Shown here piece after piece: positions 53,502 through 63,760 of a stretch of DNA of 64,000 nt. The stretch comes from Mesostigma viride (lineage: Eukaryota; Streptophyta; Mesostigmatophyceae; Mesostigmatales; Mesostigmataceae). Under the pieces are notes generated by a model. It did not search any database and was not told the DNA's origin. It saw only the letters and a list, made by a program, of their open reading frames with translations. The DNA lies in the NCBI GenBank assembly GCA_009746045.1, contig RPFO01000034.1:3041181-3105180 (forward strand), given 5' to 3'. Within the stretch, counting starts at the first letter, position 1, and the number at the start of each line of letters is the position of its first letter. Made by a program: the position numbers and the translations under genes.

Positions 53502-53883
53502 GTGCTGTAGCGCGCCAGGACCTATGAGACATGCAATTGATGCTGAGTAGTGTACGGATAGGTCCACAGGACTAGCCGTATGGACAATTGATAGATCTGC
53601 GCGCCAAAGGCGTGCCAGAGTCTGTGTAATCAATTGATTGACAGTTCAGCTGTGACAGTACAGCTGAATACTTGGACGCGTCCCTAACAACCTATATGTG
53701 TGACTTGGTCGCACCGGGACGCTAGTTCTTGCGTGCACGTTCTCTTGGCACTGCGACCCTGTCGCCTGTGCTGCGTGCAGTCTTGGAAGTGACGTGACTT
53801 ACGTCTGTGTTTCCTTGTTATTAATAAAGGCAACTTCCTGCAAGAACCATGGCGGAATTCGTGGCATTCGCACTCATACAACT
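53502..53883 (+). repeat. B+ 3' LTR, remainder
   Basis: The first five bases are the TSD of C (gtgct). It continues gtagcgcgcc to ACAACT, with AATAAA at 53823-53828. The TSD of B+ (gggtg) follows. Confidence 0.92.
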
Positions 53884-53888
53884 GGGTG

Positions 53889-53982
53889 GACCTCCCTATT
53901 GCCGCGTGTGGCGATAGTACGGGCGTGTGATTGGTCATGGTCACATGACAGTTTATATTGTGTTCTTCACCACATTGTCTGA
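53889..53982 (+). pseudogene. E gag-like ORF, 3' part
   Basis: Resumes the frame of 14493-15031 after the B+ TSD: WTSLLPRVAIVRACDWSWSH and on to TGA at 53980-53982. Confidence 0.4.
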
Positions 53983-54586
53983 TCGGGTTGGAGCTTTTGG
54001 CACCTTGCTTGCCATTGGTAGACTGTTCTATTTGGGACGTCGTTGAGTTGGTGACATTTGGTGACATTTGGCGACATTCGGTGACATTTGGCGACACTCG
54101 GTGTTCTTTGGGGACTTTTGGCTACTTCATTGTAGCATGGCCTTTATTGGCTCTTGTGATGAGAATTTGGAGGTTGAGCCACCTGCGTGTGATGTATCAC
54201 CTCGTGCAGTTACAGTGGTGCATGGTCGTGTCGATGCCTGTATTGACTATCCTCACTTTGGATGTGTTACGATTCACGTATGTCCGTGGCTAAACTTGTG
54301 GTGATCGTGGAGACCTTGGCTCACTGCCCTGTGTCTTGGCCCCTCGCTTCTGTCCTTTGGGCATGCATCCTTCTTCTGCGTGCCGCGCGGCCAATGGACG
54401 GGATCTGAGTTGGGCTTGCCCGATGGACCAGCTTAGTCGTGCAAGCTGCATGGTCCCTGCCCCATCGGGACCATAGGTCACTCGATCATGGGTTGCACCA
54501 TGCGTATACGGAGTCTAGCATGTTCTGGGCGTGGTTGTCGTTGGGCTAGCGGGGTAGCCGACCTCTCCCCAGAGAGGGGGGAGGAG
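53983..54586 (+). other. E 3' internal region with polypurine tract
   Basis: Contains a short array of gtgacatttggcgaca-like repeats (54050-54110) and no pol. It ends with agagaggggggaggag (54571-54586), the likely plus-strand primer of E. Confidence 0.65.
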
Positions 54587-55290
54587 TGTTGCGTCCAAGC
54601 CTATTTAATTAGGTTCCTTTAGTAGTGGACAGTTCGGCGCAACAATGTGAAATAGGCGAAGTCTTAGTGTTCGACTATTTAGGACTATTTGTACAGCCGG
54701 TTCATACGGCGTTGTACTTGCTATTCAGTGGTTTTGTAGTACTTTCGGTACTTTGGTTTATCTGTAGGTGCGCAGCATGTCAATGTGCGTGGACCTAGTA
54801 TAAGTCGTTTTGGGTCGTACAGTCAATTCGTGTGAACCGTGAGCGCCCTAGAGATCTCGGTTGACCATGCGTCCAAGCAGTGCTGCTTGGCACTGCTTGG
54901 CAACGCCGTGAGCCGCCAAGGTTAATAGTGTGTGGGAACGTTCACCATTGTCACCCCCGGAATGAATGAAATGAATTGAGTTAATCTCTTTCTCTTTCCG
55001 GCTGGGTCACGCCCGCGGGTTTAGGAAATGCATGGTCCTGAATTCCTGTCGTAAATGCTACATGTACCTCGGGAGGCATTATAGCCACGCTTCCCTATAG
55101 AGGTTGTCTCACCGCAGGCTATGACCGGCCAGAGTCAACTGCGCCAGGTCAATTATGTTAGACTAGTTATCGTCCATACTAGTCATGGTGTGGATTGCGT
55201 AGATTAATATAGCGACCACTGTTCATAATGGTCTATTATGAATCAGGTGTAGATCTTTCGCAGCCGGCAGTCAGCCGGGATCGATGTAAA
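54587..55290 (+). repeat. E 3' LTR
   Basis: 704 bp direct copy of 9591-10287, followed by ctgca. Confidence 0.75.
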
Positions 55291-55295
55291 ACTGC

Positions 55296-55553
55296 AGTCT
55301 TGGGCAAGGGGCGGTGAGGATGTATTTGTATGGGCGCTTCCTGGAAAAGGCATCGCCGAGGCGACCCTGGTGGAAGAGCTGCTTGCACAGTTCCGTAAGC
55401 GAGGCGTGCGCGATCCCCAGAATTAACACTTAGCTCAGGAGGCTGTCGTGGTTGAGCTTGTCAAAAAAGTCGGGCTGGCTGGCGTCAAAGTCGAACTCGT
55501 CCCAGTTCGTTTCGATCGGCAGGGCGACTGCGCTTGGGCTCAGGCGCGATGCT
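55296..55553 (-). pseudogene. LINE reverse transcriptase fragment (motif A region)
   Basis: The minus-strand frame reads WDEFDFDASQPDFFDKLNHD-SLLS, a stop, then LGIAHASLTELCKQLFHQGR. This resembles the catalytic motif A (FDKLNHDSLL) and following helix of non-LTR RTs. It ends at the E insertion point. A clear continuation on the far side of E (below 9586) was not found. Confidence 0.4.
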
Positions 55554-56039
55554 GCGGGCGAGGCCAGCCCGGGGGGCTCAGGACGACAACTACATAGGGC
55601 TTGGCCTAGTGGTGCCGCTGCCTTCTGGACCGGAGGGCGAAGCTGCAGCCCGGGAGCTAAGTGCTGACGGCGTATTTTCAGGGCTGAGCGCAGCCGCGCC
55701 AGGCTGCGTTGCGCGGAGCGGAGCGTTTGCTCGCCATATATTACGTGATAGCTTCGGGAAAATATATCATCAGCATGTGTGTCTTAGTTAGAAAGACGAA
55801 GGGATTGTTACATTGAATCACGGCCGAAGTTGGTGCCCGTGAAAGTTATGAGCTCCGCGCCGTCAGCCATGGCTACCTCGTGGCTCGTGGCTTGTTGCGT
55901 ACCATCTGCAAGGATTTATATGAGATGAGAAATAATGTATATCAAAATATGTTACGTCTGCACATCAGTCAGTATGGTACAAAGTATATACATTCTCAGG
56001 ATCTAGAAATTGTGTAATTTAAGAGTTCATCTATTCATA

Positions 56040-56945
56040 TCGCCTTGCCGACCTGATTTATTATGCGGAAGACACCACCCTCATCGAGAGCCCCGAGCAC
56101 ATTCAGACCTGGCTGGACTGTCTGGGCCTGGAGGCGCGGGCGGTGGGGTTGGAGATTAGTGTCAAAACTGAGGCGATGGTGATTGGGGCCTCCAGTACAC
56201 CACCGCTGCCGCGCCTGCTCGACGGGACGGAGGTCCCGTTCCGCGACCGCTTCAAGCTGTTGGGGAGCTGGCTCCCTGACACTGCCGACCGTCGATGTGG
56301 ACACCCGCATCGGCCTTGCCTGGGCCAAGCTCCGTTCGCTCAAACCCTACTGGCGCTCGAAGGGCCTGGGCGAGCACCGCAAGCGCATGCTCTTCAAGGT
56401 CCTCGTCCTCACGGTGCTCACGTATGGCGCCGAGGCGTGGACAATCCCACCCAAACTGGCAGCTAGGCTAGACGGCACGGTTTACAGCTGTGATGCTCCG
56501 ACAGGTCCTTAACGTAGGGTTTTCCGAGCGTCCGTCATCAGAGTCTTTGTATCATGGCATGCCTCGTATTTCGGACGAGATTAGGCAGCGTAGGATAGCT
56601 GCCATTTGTAGGACACCTTGCTCGCACCATGCAGCCAGGTCGACACCGCTCTTGGTCTGGCCGGCCCCCAGCGGCTTGGCCAGCCAGGGCGGCACATTCT
56701 GACCTGGCCTGGCCTCGAGGGCATTCCCAAAAGGGTAGGGAAACCTGTCACGAACTACATCCAGATGTTGCTGGACGACCTAGTGGTCCCAGGCAAGTTT
56801 GAGTACCGTGCATCCACTCTCTCTCCCGTCTTTGGACTGCCATGCAGGACAAGACGCGATGGAAGAAGATTGTCAAGGCTCACACGCCGGCCCGCCCCCT
56901 GTGGGCAAGCCCCTTCCCCCCAAGCGGAGGAGGCGTTTTGATGAG
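56040..56945 (+). pseudogene. LINE ORF2 fragment: RT catalytic region to C-terminus
   Basis: Several frames together give a non-LTR RT: LIYYAEDTTLIESPEH (the FADD box, with the second Asp changed to Glu), LGLEISVKTEAMVIG, and FKLLGSWLPD. After a frameshift come IGLAWAKLRSLKPYWRSKGL and LTVLTYGAEAWTIPPKLA. The tail (HGMPRISDEIRQRRIAAI, then DKTRWKKIVKAHTPARPLW, KRRRRFDE) is followed by a stop. At least three frameshifts. The enzyme is dead: the active-site Asp is lost as well as the frame. Confidence 0.65.
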
Positions 56946-57155
56946 TAGTGTAGTTAGGATTTTCTAGACTATAGATAGCTTAGAGTTAGGATAGTTCGAT
57001 CACGTCGCTTCCTCCACCCCATCCATCATGGAATATGTGCTATACATGATCTCCCCACGGAGGCATGTGTTATAATTTAATTTTTTAATTTAATTTAATC
57101 TATTCATAAAGAGCAACATGCAGCGAGTAACTTTCTGATTTGAGGACACAATCTA

Positions 57156-57923
57156 ATGCAATCTACATGTTTGCGTGACTGTCAATTAAGTCAATGCATA
57201 ATAAGTGGCGTCAGCTGTATACCAACTTGGCTTGGAACCGGATGGTCGGGATCCATCCGGCAGATAGCAGCATCAGCCCTGCATGTTCGTGGAGAGTTCA
57301 TTTTTTCCTCCTGTTGGCCTGTTTTTGGACTGACAGACTTATTATTTACAAACTTACCTATACTACCTCATGCAAAAGTCCCAAGCGTACGCCCTTACAA
57401 GGCAAAAAGCCCCACTGATCCCGGAATTAATCCCGGTACGTACAGTGCAAGTGCCTCAAATGGGACTAAGGACCCGCTAGCTGGCACTGCGCCACTTCTT
57501 TCGTGCATGAGATCGGAAAACTCAACTTGTCCGCGCGAGGGCGCACTTCCAATTTCAACTCCTACATGCCTTCCATCTTTTACTGGGGTTTTGATCGCGC
57601 TGATCCGACGGCTGAGATTCGAGGAATGGGCGCGGCGTGACCAAATTATTCCAGTCATGACGGCTAACAGCTTGGTGTCAGTCATGTCTAACGGTTATGC
57701 ATGCTACCCCGTCACCGGACGGTACGTTTTACGTGTACACAGTCTATTCGAGTTCTCCACTTGTCTTCTCCGTCGATCCCGCAACACATGGTTTTCGGTG
57801 TCGTACACTTGTATTCTCCCGGTTAGGGCTCAGTATTGCAAAAAACGTAAGTCCAAAGTACATTTTCCTATAGCAACAGTACTGTTCGTGGAGGTGGTAC
57901 CATGCCTACTAGCAAGTTACTAG
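57156..57923 (+). CDS. Unidentified 255-aa ORF
   Basis: Open from ATG 57156 to TAG. Cys- and Ser-rich, with a hydrophobic C-terminal stretch (FPIATVLFVEVVPCLLAS). No motif recognised. Its length is unusual for chance at this base composition, but the opposite strand also has an open 96-aa frame and there is no other support. Confidence 0.2.
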   Translation: MQSTCLRDCQLSQCIISGVSCIPTWLGTGWSGSIRQIAASALHVRGEFIFSSCWPVFGLTDLLFTNLPILPHAKVPSVRPYKAKSPTDPGINPGTYSASASNGTKDPLAGTAPLLSCMRSENSTCPREGALPISTPTCLPSFTGVLIALIRRLRFEEWARRDQIIPVMTANSLVSVMSNGYACYPVTGRYVLRVHSLFEFSTCLLRRSRNTWFSVSYTCILPVRAQYCKKRKSKVHFPIATVLFVEVVPCLLASY

Positions 57924-58016
57924 GTGAGAAATTATGCACGGCATGCACTCTGCCTCGTCTCTGTACAAATTGCGGTTGCATGAGAAAGCGCGAAGTTTTA
58001 TAAGCACTGCATGTAA

Positions 58017-58295
58017 TTAATTAAACTCGTGTTCCCGTTCGGGAGTCACGGAGCACCGAAGTGCTTTTAATCCCTGTGTGTGCACAACAGGAGAAAGGGC
58101 AGAGACCCCCATTCTCCTTCATGCCAAAGGCATGCATGCCACAGCTGCAATCGGACACGCTAAACCGGGTCCGGCCATCTGTGGGTGCAATAAGACCCAT
58201 GTGAGCATGGCATAACAAGGAGCGTGGGCAAGTGATCTGAGCATACCCAGGACGTAGCATGGCTGTACAAGGACTAAGCTAAGGCTATATGGCTG
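58017..58295 (-). repeat. Dispersed repeat F, copy 2
   Basis: Inverted, diverged copy of 75-375, starting ttaattaaactcgtg. It stands next to a LINE ORF1 fragment, much as the related ccgttgggag blocks stand next to the ORF1 remnant at 7 kb. Confidence 0.6.
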
Positions 58296-58439
58296 GTTGT
58301 GTACCGTGTGTTAGCGGTGCACGTGACTAGGTATGTTGGCATGTGCAGCTAGGCAAACATTCTAAGCGTGGCTGCCATAGCGGCAGTGACTACCAATGGA
58401 TACAAGCTACTGCTATCATGCAAGCTATTATAGCCCGCA

Positions 58440-58690
58440 GGGGGCGTCCACATCTTGTGGTTGATCATCAGGTTGTCCCCGCCCCTCCAGTACACCTTGG
58501 GCTTCTGGGGGTCCTGCTTGTGGCGGAGGTATTCCGGCCACAGGTCGCGTCGCTGCTGCTGCTGAGCGGGGGTCAGGTCGTCGTCCAGCGTCCAGGTGAG
58601 CCTCGTGCAACCGCGTGCGACGAGAGAGGAACCGCTGCTTGTCCTCGATCACGGGAGGGGAAGGTGAGCACAGGCGCCTAGTGTTTGCCA
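58440..58690 (-). pseudogene. LINE ORF1 C-terminal fragment
   Basis: Minus strand: LSRRTRLHEAH, a one-base shift, then TLDDDLTPAQQQQRRDLWPE and YLRHKQDPQKPKVYWRGGDN. Same block as at 6998-7360. Only the C-terminal domain is present. Confidence 0.6.
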
Positions 58691-58745
58691 AGTGGATGCT
58701 GGCTGATTGATGTGACAGCGATCCGTGGCTCCGCCCCGGCCACAT

Positions 58746-59816
58746 TGCAAAGCCCTAGCTAGCTTCCATGCATGTTCGCGAGCATCAACTGGAATGCCTA
58801 CAGCCGGTGTTCCATGCAGTGACCGGCGCGTACAGCTAGGTCAAGCGCTTGCTAGCTTATAGATCTCTATAGTTGTCTCAATTAACAAATAAATTACATA
58901 CACACACACAGCCCGCAATTTAATTAACAACACCAACAAGTCGTTGTCCAGTTGCCGAGCACACAAAAAAATCCAGCCCGTGATCCACACGCGCCCGGCC
59001 TTCCGCCTTCGATCCGCGAGGACAGCCAGGCCGGGGCTGCATGGCATGCAGAACGCAATCCTAATGAACAGACTTAGTAGTACAAACATCTGCTTGTGGT
59101 GCGCAATTTTAACAAAAGAGATTTTCACATACCTCATAAATATTTTACATGCCCATGCATAAAAAAAGGGAGCAAGAAACTTCCTCATTGATGTATGTCG
59201 ACAAACTGGCTGCACAAGTCCTTGACAAAGTGCATCCATCACACAAGGCCATACTCCCTACTGAAGTGTCAATAAAAGGCCATCCCCTCCTGAAATGGAG
59301 GGCCGACAATCATTTTTGCCAGTATCCTGGCCTTTAATGTGACTACGCTATTGCAGTCGAAACAAAAAGCAGGCACAAACTGCAGCCTTAAAAAAGGCTG
59401 CCTGCAGAGCAACTTGGCCAATAAAGAACTGATACAGGCAACTTGCAGGGTGCCTCATCAGGATCCGGCAGAAAGCAGCATGATCACATTATAGCTTGAC
59501 TTACATACTGGTTGGCTGCAGCAGGTCGTCTCAACACCTGCTTTCTATGGCTGCCCCCCCAAAGCTATCATCTTATTACAAAATCGCGTATCTCTGCAGC
59601 GTGCATGGGAGTTATAACAGGCAAGCTACTAAGCCCTAGTTTGCAGGTCACCTTGGCCCCCTCAATCCAGGGCCATGCCTGTCCAGAAGGCCCTGCCCCC
59701 TCTGTCCTCGGCAGCTGGACCCCTGCAACTCCATCCCCGCAACCTGGAGGGTGTCCAATTCAGCATCATCCAGTCTCTGTGTCTCCCTGGCCAGGCCTGA
59801 CAAGGACATGTCAGAG
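58746..59816. other. No recognisable gene
   Basis: Only short overlapping ORFs. Contains a (CA)n tract at 58902 and several short hairpins. The minus-strand 133-aa ORF at 58841-59242 has a hydrophobic stretch but no supporting motif. Confidence 0.4.
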
Positions 59817-60680
59817 CTAGACGCATGATGGCGTCGATGTGGCCGCCTCCTCTGGCACGACCGGGGGTGGCATGCACGCAGCGACGTCACCCAGCAACTC
59901 CAGACCACCGTAGGCTGCGGCACCAGAGGTTCCTGCGCCGGATGCCTCCCCGTCCTCTTCTTCATCCTCCTCTTCCCCTTCCTCTTAATCATCGTCCATG
60001 CGTGGGTTGGTGAAGGGCGGCCACGGGTAGCGCTCCTCCATGCTCGTCTCGCTTGGTGGGGGCGCATCCAACCCATCATCCAAGATGTCCTGGTCAAACC
60101 GCTGGTAATTGCCCCAGCGCACGTGATGGCAGAAAACGGGAAGCTCGTGTGAGGAAGTGGCCGCCGCCCCCCAAAATACGGAGGGCAGTGAGCTCTTGAG
60201 GCAGCCTGCGTGACCACAGCCCACTCGCACACGAGGGAGGCCCAGGGATGCCGCCACCTGTTCCTTCCTGATCAAACCCTGATCATCTCCTTCTCCATCC
60301 CCATGTGATTCTCCGGCCTCCAATCCTTCCACTAGTAGCGCCTTCCCCCGCGCGCAGCGCTTCACCTCGGTCAGGATGCCACCCATGTCGAACGAGGCAC
60401 CCGTGTTGTTGCCCCGACCACGCTTGTTTCTTGCTGTGGACATGAGGACGGTGATGGTGGCAGTGGCCGATGCTGCCGCGGGAGCAGCATCGCCCATGCA
60501 GGCGGCATCATAGCCGTTGGATGCGGCGTTGTTGACGTGAGGAAGGTGTTCCGTGGCACTTGGCTCGTTGCCGCTGCCACGTGGGGCTTCCACGCGCCGG
60601 GGGAACTGCCACTGTGCAGTGGCACCACCGTGGGCGTGGGCAGCGGGTCTCTGGGCCATACAGCCTGGTGGAGATGCCAT
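59817..60680 (-). pseudogene. Unidentified gene with one in-frame stop (231 + 55 codons)
   Basis: ATG 60680 (MASPPGCMAQ). An Ala/Gly-rich N-terminus is followed by a basic patch (STARNKRGRGNN), ILTEVKRCARGKALLVEGLE, a Cys/His segment (RVGCGHAGCLKSS, then ELPVFCHHVRWGNY) and an acidic Pro-rich end (DILDDGLDAPPPSETSMEE). A TAA at 59985-59987 interrupts, but the same frame continues with a strongly acidic run (EEGEEEDEEEDGE) and ELLGDVAACMPPPVVPEEA to TAG. This suggests a recent nonsense mutation or a very short undetected intron. The Cys/His segment could bind metal. Family unknown. Confidence 0.45.
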
Positions 60681-60699
60681 GATGACAGGGACTTATGGA

Positions 60700-61882
60700 A
60701 TGGTCGGACTACCGTGACCCGGGGGGGAGGATATGAAGCTCCCAGCTACTGGGATGATTCGTGACCAGCTCAGGCTCTACGCGACGACTTGTCTCCGAGA
60801 ATAGGCTGGGCTGGGCTGGGCTTTCCGAAAACGCGCTGGGTACCTGTTGACGTTGACAAGGGAGGGAGTGCGGAAAGGACAGGGCCGGGGCAGGCAAAGC
60901 AAGGGAGTAAGTGAGGGACATGTGCTGGTGCTGGTGATACGGGAGAAAGGGAGGGTTGTTCCGGGCAGGCAAAGGATCACAAGAAGAGGGTGAGGCAGAC
61001 CATAACTAACAAATGGGAACCCCAGCACGTTCAAGGGGCGGCCTTGCAAAGCAAGGGGTAGTGCTAACATGGTACGGCTATCAAGGGGACAGGGTTGATC
61101 AAGTTACCCCGTAACTTATATTATCAGTTAGTGCTAAGCATGTCTTGAATGTTGAATCAGACACGCTGCGTTGCTTGCAGCAATGCCCCCGGAACTGCAA
61201 GCAGGCATCATGCCAGAAAATGTGTCTTGCCGTGTATGAGCACAACCGGAGGCATCATCAAGCACATGCCAGTATACACACAGCAGATCAGATAGCGGCG
61301 CATGCGTGGCTGGATTGCAGCAAACCAAAGTCACACATGCAACTAGCAGCCCTGCTTGAGATTGGCGAACCAGTTGCTCTTGGAGGGACTTAAATGAACA
61401 AAACCCAATATGCTTGAGCTTTTCAAGTACTGGCAGGAAAGCAGGCAGGCACCTATCCAAGGAGCATCACGGTTAGCAATAAAACCTTGCAAGCTGATGA
61501 AACTTGTGAAACCATGAGGTGCGGTGAGCCACGTTGACAGCAATATTGTCTACCAAACTATAGGAGATCAGCATAGAACTCGTGGCATGCCTCTGCGCAT
61601 GACACGCATGACACGCATGACACGCAAGTACTTCACCACAATGACAATGTAGGGCACTTCACTAGATGAACTGCTGGGCGCTGGAGGAGAGAGCTGGTAA
61701 CCACAACAAAGTTTATGCCACAAGCAACTGTCCTTTGACTCGTATCAATCTTTCGCTAGCCCCCCCCCCCCCCCTGGCCCCTTTATTCCAGGGTGTGGAT
61801 GCGTTCGCGGTCAGAAAAGAAATTTCCGGGCATTGACAAAATGAAGAGCAACGGATAAGCCACTTGAAGCAAGAAGAACGAC
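60700..61882. other. No recognisable gene
   Basis: Contains a gggctgggctgg repeat (60806-60822), cacgcatgacacgcatgaca tandem units (61602-61630) and a 15-C run (61760-61774). ORFs are short and overlap on both strands. Confidence 0.4.
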
Positions 61883-62650
61883 TTGTCTGTAAACGGAATC
61901 GAGATCAAAGAAACAGTCTTGTTGTTTATACCACAGCCGGACTACGGCAGCGAGGGAACACTAACGCTGGGGTCCTGGGGAAGAGCATCTGAGTTGCCAA
62001 CGAGGCCTGCGAGAAGAGAAGACCAGGCAGAATCGGATTATGATCTGCCCCTCACCACTGGTTGCCCGCAGGAAGTTCGAGTCTGCCGTCGTTGCAAGCT
62101 TCCAGCAGTAAATGCTATGGCGTTGATGCTTGTTCCTGCAGACAGAATATCAAGTAGTTCAACACAGCCAAAAAGAATATCAGCTTGGTAGACTGCGGGA
62201 TGACATCCATTCGAGGAAGAAAGAGGTAAGACAGCCCCTCATCAAGGCTAGGCACCAGAAGGGGAAACTTTTCATGTCTTTCTCAGCTGGCGGCATGCCG
62301 AACGACGTCAGTGCATGGAGGTGGAAAGTGCAGGAGATGATTCGCAACTCGCAAGGAAAACGTCACCGATGCGGGGCAGGGAGGTGCCCATCCACTACCC
62401 AGGAGCGCTCCACACGATCACAAAAGGGCATGTGGTTGAAACGTGTAACAACGCGGGGCAAACCAGGTCACGCTGTGGCAGTATAACCTTTGCTGCTGTG
62501 AAAACGAGTGGGGAGTGGGATAGAGGAGGGCGATCCTTGGGCAAACCAAGCGCAAGCTCTTCCACCCTACGTGCTGCAAGCAACCGGGTTGACAGGCGTA
62601 TTGCAGATGGGCAAGGCGTCACAGGTGTATCAGACCGGTTGAGTCACTAA
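61883..62650 (+). CDS. Overlapping unidentified ORFs
   Basis: Three plus-strand frames in succession (61883-62191, 62130-62486, 62315-62650) overlap in a way that could reflect a frameshifted or spliced gene. Charged segments such as LGRLRDDIHSRKKEVRQPLI and a CRRCKLPAVNA segment look protein-like. No family recognised. Confidence 0.2.
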
Positions 62651-62809
62651 CTACCTATACCTGGGTAAGCAACGGTGCTAGATCATGAACGAGAAAGTGC
62701 TCATCCACTTTAAAGGCTGATATCCAGAAAAATTAGGGTGATAGGCAATCTTTTCATCGATCCAGGACGCCAGGTAGGCAAGTTAGGGTCCATCTACCAA
62801 CCTAACAGA

Positions 62810-63760
62810 AATATGATGACGAGAAGGCTCCCCCATGATACGTCAGGCCAACTTCTTTGTTTAGGGGCCAGGAAGTTCTCACGTATTCGGCAAAAAAAGC
62901 TACGAGGCCCACCCTCGGCAAAGAAAGCTCTCGGCGAACGGTCAAAGACGGAGGTTATCACGACGAACAAAGGAAACGGACAACCCTTGCGGACACGTGC
63001 TTCCAGACCCATAGCCCTCGACGTTTCTTGGGCAACTACCGCTGTAATCCTGAAGAGCAAAAGGCAAGAAACATAAAGGACCTAGAAAACGTCTTATGAC
63101 CATAAACGCACCCGCTTCTGCTCGCTGCTCGTCGCTAGCTGTGACGTACACACCAGACTTTGGCTACTCCAGCAATCTGCAAATACGAACAAGAGAGTAA
63201 GAACGCAGACGGGATAGGATGAATGAGCGGAAACGAACGTGACGAAAACATTTCTGCAATGGCGGCGCTGCCAATATTTGCGAAATAGTCGCCCTATACT
63301 GCATACTCCAGAGGCAAGGTAGCAAAAAAAGAGCAAAGCTACTACTGGGCAAATCCTAGGCAAATCTTCAAACCGATTCCACTGTCCAAAGAGCGCGCGA
63401 CAGGGATTGCTATCATGCTTGTTTGTAACGTAGAGCAAACTTATAGAATCGTCGAAGATGGAGGAAATCATGCATGCAAACAGGATGAAAAGCAATTTGG
63501 TGTTGTAACTTACCCAGGCACTTGAATCTTGCGTTTCCCTGCGATGATGGCGCTTGCCTGCCTTCATCAAGTTCGCGGTGCGCATATTTGCAATGGCGGA
63601 ACCCGGACAACGCGAACCGGCATGAGCCAACCCAAAAATCAACTGCATCCACCGTCGGATCGTCAAGAAGAACCAATGAATCAAAGGACACAAACGTCCG
63701 CGGATCACGGAAGTCCTCGGCCTACTTATAAATTATGAGTTTGTGATTGCTTGATACCAA
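62810..63760 (-). repeat. Diverged repeat G, copy 2 (possible spliced pseudogene)
   Basis: Partner of 2370-3290. On the minus strand: donor ctgGTAAGT near 63515, acceptor atttgcag near 63178, acceptor gctcttcag near 63049, then DYSGSCPRNVEGYGSGST...RDNLRL and TGA at 62942. A 204-aa open frame (63708-63094) spans both putative exons and introns and is probably fortuitous. Confidence 0.5.

Larger units (their letters stand above)
15032..53883 (+). mobile_element. Element B+: Copia-like retrotransposon split by A, B- and C
   Basis: Flanked by the TSD gggtg (15027-15031 and 53884-53888). Its parts are: 5' LTR 15032-15161 plus 21967-22457 (A inserted between); ORF0, gag and pol at 22482-28108; 3' untranslated region 28109-28716 plus 36546-36892 (B- inserted between); 3' LTR 36893-37136 plus 53507-53883 (C inserted between). 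The element proper is ~7.8 kb with LTRs of ~620 bp that begin AGTTAACG and end ACAACT. I counted about three substitutions between the LTRs (~0.5%), so it inserted fairly recently. Several 1-bp deletions in gag and pol make it non-functional. Confidence 0.9.
9591..55290 (+). mobile_element. Element E: outermost LTR retrotransposon (non-autonomous), split by nested elements
   Basis: Two direct repeats of ~700 bp (9591-10287 and 54587-55290) have the same orientation and differ by two small indels and roughly half a dozen substitutions. The element is flanked by the 5-bp TSD ctgca (9586-9590 and 55291-55295). A purine tract (agagaggggggaggag) lies directly before the second LTR, which sets the + orientation. 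After removing B+ and everything within it, E is about 6.8 kb. It has a gag-like ORF but no protease, integrase or RT, so it is a large retrotransposon derivative that would need another element's enzymes. The LTR ends (TGTTGC...GTAAAA) are not TG...CA, so the 3' boundary is set mainly by the TSD. Confidence 0.7.

Noticed and set aside
59985-59987. Alternative nuclear genetic code (TAA/TAG as Gln, as in some ulvophyte algae and ciliates)
   Set aside because: More than 1,500 codons of the C gag-pol frame and the other retroelement ORFs contain no internal TAA or TAG, several ORFs end in TAA or TAG, and Gln is encoded by CAA/CAG.
63094-63708. 204-aa minus-strand ORF as a single-exon gene
   Set aside because: The homologous segment at 2370-3290 has stops and indels in this frame, and splice-like sites fall inside it.
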